From assembly GCF_015999265.1 (NCBI RefSeq), contig NZ_JAEAGR010000003.1, forward strand, positions 124,001-188,000: DNA of 64,000 nucleotides, in the 5' to 3' direction. This document shows, piece after piece, positions 62,077 to 64,000 of this stretch. This DNA is from Mobilitalea sibirica. GTDB lineage: Bacteria; Bacillota; Clostridia; Lachnospirales; Lachnospiraceae. A program made the position numbers and the translations under genes. The notes under the pieces are model-generated. The model searched no databases. It was given only the letters and a program-made list of their open reading frames with translations, and was not told the DNA's origin. Position 1 is the first letter of the stretch, and each line of letters opens with the position of its first letter.

Positions 62077-64000
62077 ATGGATATAAAACAGGAGATCGAG
62101 AGTTTGAGACAACAGTTGGAGTATCATAATGATCGATATTATAATCAGGACGATCCTGAGATTTCCGATTATGAATATGATCAATTGTCCTTAAGACTTC
62201 GAAGGCTCGAAGAAGAAAATCCCGAGTATAAAATGGCGGATTCTCCTACTCAAAAGGTTGGTGGATATGCGAAACGGGAAGCCGGAATTCTGGTTAAGCA
62301 TAATGTACCCATGTTAAGTTTGCAGGATGTATTTGATAAAGAAGAGGTTTATGGTTTTGTTGAAAAAATCCTAAAGGATCGTAAGGATACCGTATTTGTG
62401 GTAGAGAAAAAAATTGATGGCCTATCCGTTTCTCTAAGATATAGGGATGGTGTCTTAGAGCAGGGTGTTACCAGAGGTGACGGTATTAATTATGGCGAAG
62501 ATGTTACTGAGAATATAAAAGTTATTAAAGATGTTAAATTAAAACTGAAAACCCCCATTCCTTATCTTGAAGTCAGGGGTGAGGTTTATATGAGAAATGA
62601 TGATTTTGAAGCTGTAAATGAAAGATTGGAGGCTGCAGGAAAAAAATTATTTGCCAACCCCCGTAATTGTGCGGCCGGAACATTACGTCAATTGGATCCG
62701 GGAATTGTAAAGGAGCGGAAACTTTCTTTATTTGTATTCAATGTTCAGGATTCGGAGGGTGTCTCATTTAATAAACATTCAGAAAGTTTGGAGTGGCTAA
62801 AAGCACAGGGGATTAAGACCAGTGAGGATTATAAGCTATGCCATACAGCAGATGAAGTATGGGAGGCAATTAATGAAATTGGTGAAATGAGAGGAAGCCT
62901 GGCTTATGACATTGACGGTGCCGTTGTTAAAGTGGATAATTTAGCAGATAGAGAATATTATGGTGCTACGTCTAAGGTACCTAGATGGGCAATCGCTTAT
63001 AAATATCCGCCGGAAGAAAAAGAATCCGTAGTGAGAGAGATAAGACTTACCGTTGGACGAACCGGTAGGATTACGCCAACTGCTATTTTTGATCCGATTA
63101 GACTTTGTGGAACGAATGTTTTGAAGGCCACACTTCACAATCAGGACAGAATTAATGAATTAGATGTAAGAATTGGTGATACCATTCTTGTAAGAAAAGC
63201 CGGAGAGATTATACCGGAAGTATTATCCGTAGTAAAAGAGAAAAGACCGGAGGGAACGAAACCCTATCATCTGCCCTCCATCTGCCCTTCCTGTGGCGCG
63301 CCGACTGTTAAGGATGAGAATACGGCAGACACCAGATGTATTAATTTAAACTGTCCGGCTCAATTAGTACAGCATATCTTAAACTTTGTTGGAAGAAATG
63401 CTATGGATATCAAAGGTTTTGGTGAAGCTTATGTCGAGACCCTCATCAAGGAAGGTTATATTAAGGATATCGCAGATATCTATTATCTCTATCAATATAG
63501 GGATGAGTTGATAGAAAAAGGATTAATTGGGAAAGAAAAGAATACGGATAAGCTTTTAAAAGCAATTGAAGATAGCAAAAACAACGATATTGACCGTCTC
63601 ATTACAGGACTGGGAATTCGCAATATCGGAAGACAGGCTGGTTCTGAGCTTAAGAAACATTTTAAGTCTCTGGAGGACTTAAAGAATGCTTCCTTTATGG
63701 ATCTGGTTGCGATTGATGATGTGGGTGATATAACCGCCAGCTCCATCGTTGAATTCTTCTCTAATCAAGACAATCTTGATATTATTAACAGGTTGGAAGC
63801 GGCGGGTGTTAATTTGAACTCCCTTCAGGCTACTCCAAATGAAGAACAAAACTTATCCGGCTTTACCTTTGTTATTACCGGAACCTTGCCTTCTATGGGA
63901 AGAAAAGAGATGGAAGAGTTCATAAAAATTCGTGGCGGTAAAGTATCCGGCAGTGTATCGAAAAAAACCAATTATTTAATCGCCGGTGAAAATGCAGGTA
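62077..64000 (+). CDS. ligA: NAD-dependent DNA ligase LigA, incomplete at the window end
   Basis: The frame opens at ATG 62077 (MDIKQEIESLRQQLEYHNDR) with AGGAAAGG upstream and runs without a stop to the window edge, 641 codons. The adenylated lysine is K112 in EKKIDGLSVSLRY. The OB fold, a zinc finger (CPSCG, then RCINLNCPAQ), helix-hairpin-helix repeats and the start of the BRCT domain (FTFVITGTLPSMGRKEMEEF) follow in order. It seals nicks in replication and repair with NAD. Only the last part of BRCT is missing. Confidence 0.97.
   Translation, partial: MDIKQEIESLRQQLEYHNDRYYNQDDPEISDYEYDQLSLRLRRLEEENPEYKMADSPTQKVGGYAKREAGILVKHNVPMLSLQDVFDKEEVYGFVEKILKDRKDTVFVVEKKIDGLSVSLRYRDGVLEQGVTRGDGINYGEDVTENIKVIKDVKLKLKTPIPYLEVRGEVYMRNDDFEAVNERLEAAGKKLFANPRNCAAGTLRQLDPGIVKERKLSLFVFNVQDSEGVSFNKHSESLEWLKAQGIKTSEDYKLCHTADEVWEAINEIGEMRGSLAYDIDGAVVKVDNLADREYYGATSKVPRWAIAYKYPPEEKESVVREIRLTVGRTGRITPTAIFDPIRLCGTNVLKATLHNQDRINELDVRIGDTILVRKAGEIIPEVLSVVKEKRPEGTKPYHLPSICPSCGAPTVKDENTADTRCINLNCPAQLVQHILNFVGRNAMDIKGFGEAYVETLIKEGYIKDIADIYYLYQYRDELIEKGLIGKEKNTDKLLKAIEDSKNNDIDRLITGLGIRNIGRQAGSELKKHFKSLEDLKNASFMDLVAIDDVGDITASSIVEFFSNQDNLDIINRLEAAGVNLNSLQATPNEEQNLSGFTFVITGTLPSMGRKEMEEFIKIRGGKVSGSVSKKTNYLIAGENAG

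Overview
The window looks like chromosomal DNA from a low-GC, plant-fibre-degrading clostridium of the Lachnospiraceae (Lachnoclostridium/Anaerocolumna type). This rests on gene content only: a secreted GH11 xylanase with a CBM36 module, a GH43 beta-xylosidase, pyruvate:ferredoxin oxidoreductase, an NfnAB-type transhydrogenase, DUF5688 and DUF6774-like proteins, and strong AGGAGG ribosome sites with frequent TTG starts. No rRNA operon or CRISPR array was seen. Three tRNAs are present: Pro-CGG, Thr-CGT and Arg-CCG.

Layout. 1-7.2 kb: the end of htpG, two DegV proteins, a TIM-barrel isomerase, a decayed small gene, tRNA-Pro, a GNAT acetyltransferase, the xylanase and tRNA-Thr. 7.2-14.1 kb: an ABC transporter locus whose permease gene is split by a 5.3 kb mobile element. 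14.4-24.2 kb: a chemoreceptor, then a glycine riboswitch and a glycine-cleavage cluster (gcvT, gcvH, gcvPA, gcvPB, lplA, lpd). 24.3-31 kb: a two-component system, an isochorismatase-like hydrolase, a GNAT and an ABC-2 exporter. 31.3-40.1 kb: an orphan sugar-binding lipoprotein, a FAD oxidoreductase, a 2-hydroxyacid dehydrogenase, the GH43 enzyme, a giant palindrome and a second two-component system. 40.6-43 kb: a DNA-repair pair (radical SAM protein plus TIGR03915-type partner) behind two LexA-like boxes. 43-55 kb: small and regulatory proteins (DUF3788, a low-complexity lipoprotein, Fur, a HAD-GNAT fusion, CYTH, HD), NfnAB, a GGDEF-EAL protein, a membrane protein and a DUF5688 protein. 55-64 kb: PFOR with a long leader hairpin, a DUF6774-like protein, tRNA-Arg, an anchored protein of unknown function, an RluF-type pseudouridine synthase and most of ligA.

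Most notable: the mobile element at 7321-12655 carries a HamA-like (DUF1837) nuclease and a HamB-like SF2 helicase, which matches a Hachiman/AbpAB-type antiphage system, packed in one apparent operon with the large serine recombinase that inserted it. The insertion can be resolved to an 11-bp core (TAAACACCTGA) present at both ends. Joining the flanks across one core copy restores an in-frame 278-residue ABC permease. The predicted HamA active site reads D...Q-x-K rather than the more usual ExK.

The window is also rich in large structured non-coding elements: a 287-bp near-perfect palindrome, a two-copy dispersed structured repeat, an interleaved-stem element beside the ABC locus, a roughly 30-bp stem leader before PFOR, and an apparent orphan promoter-terminator unit that may encode a small RNA.
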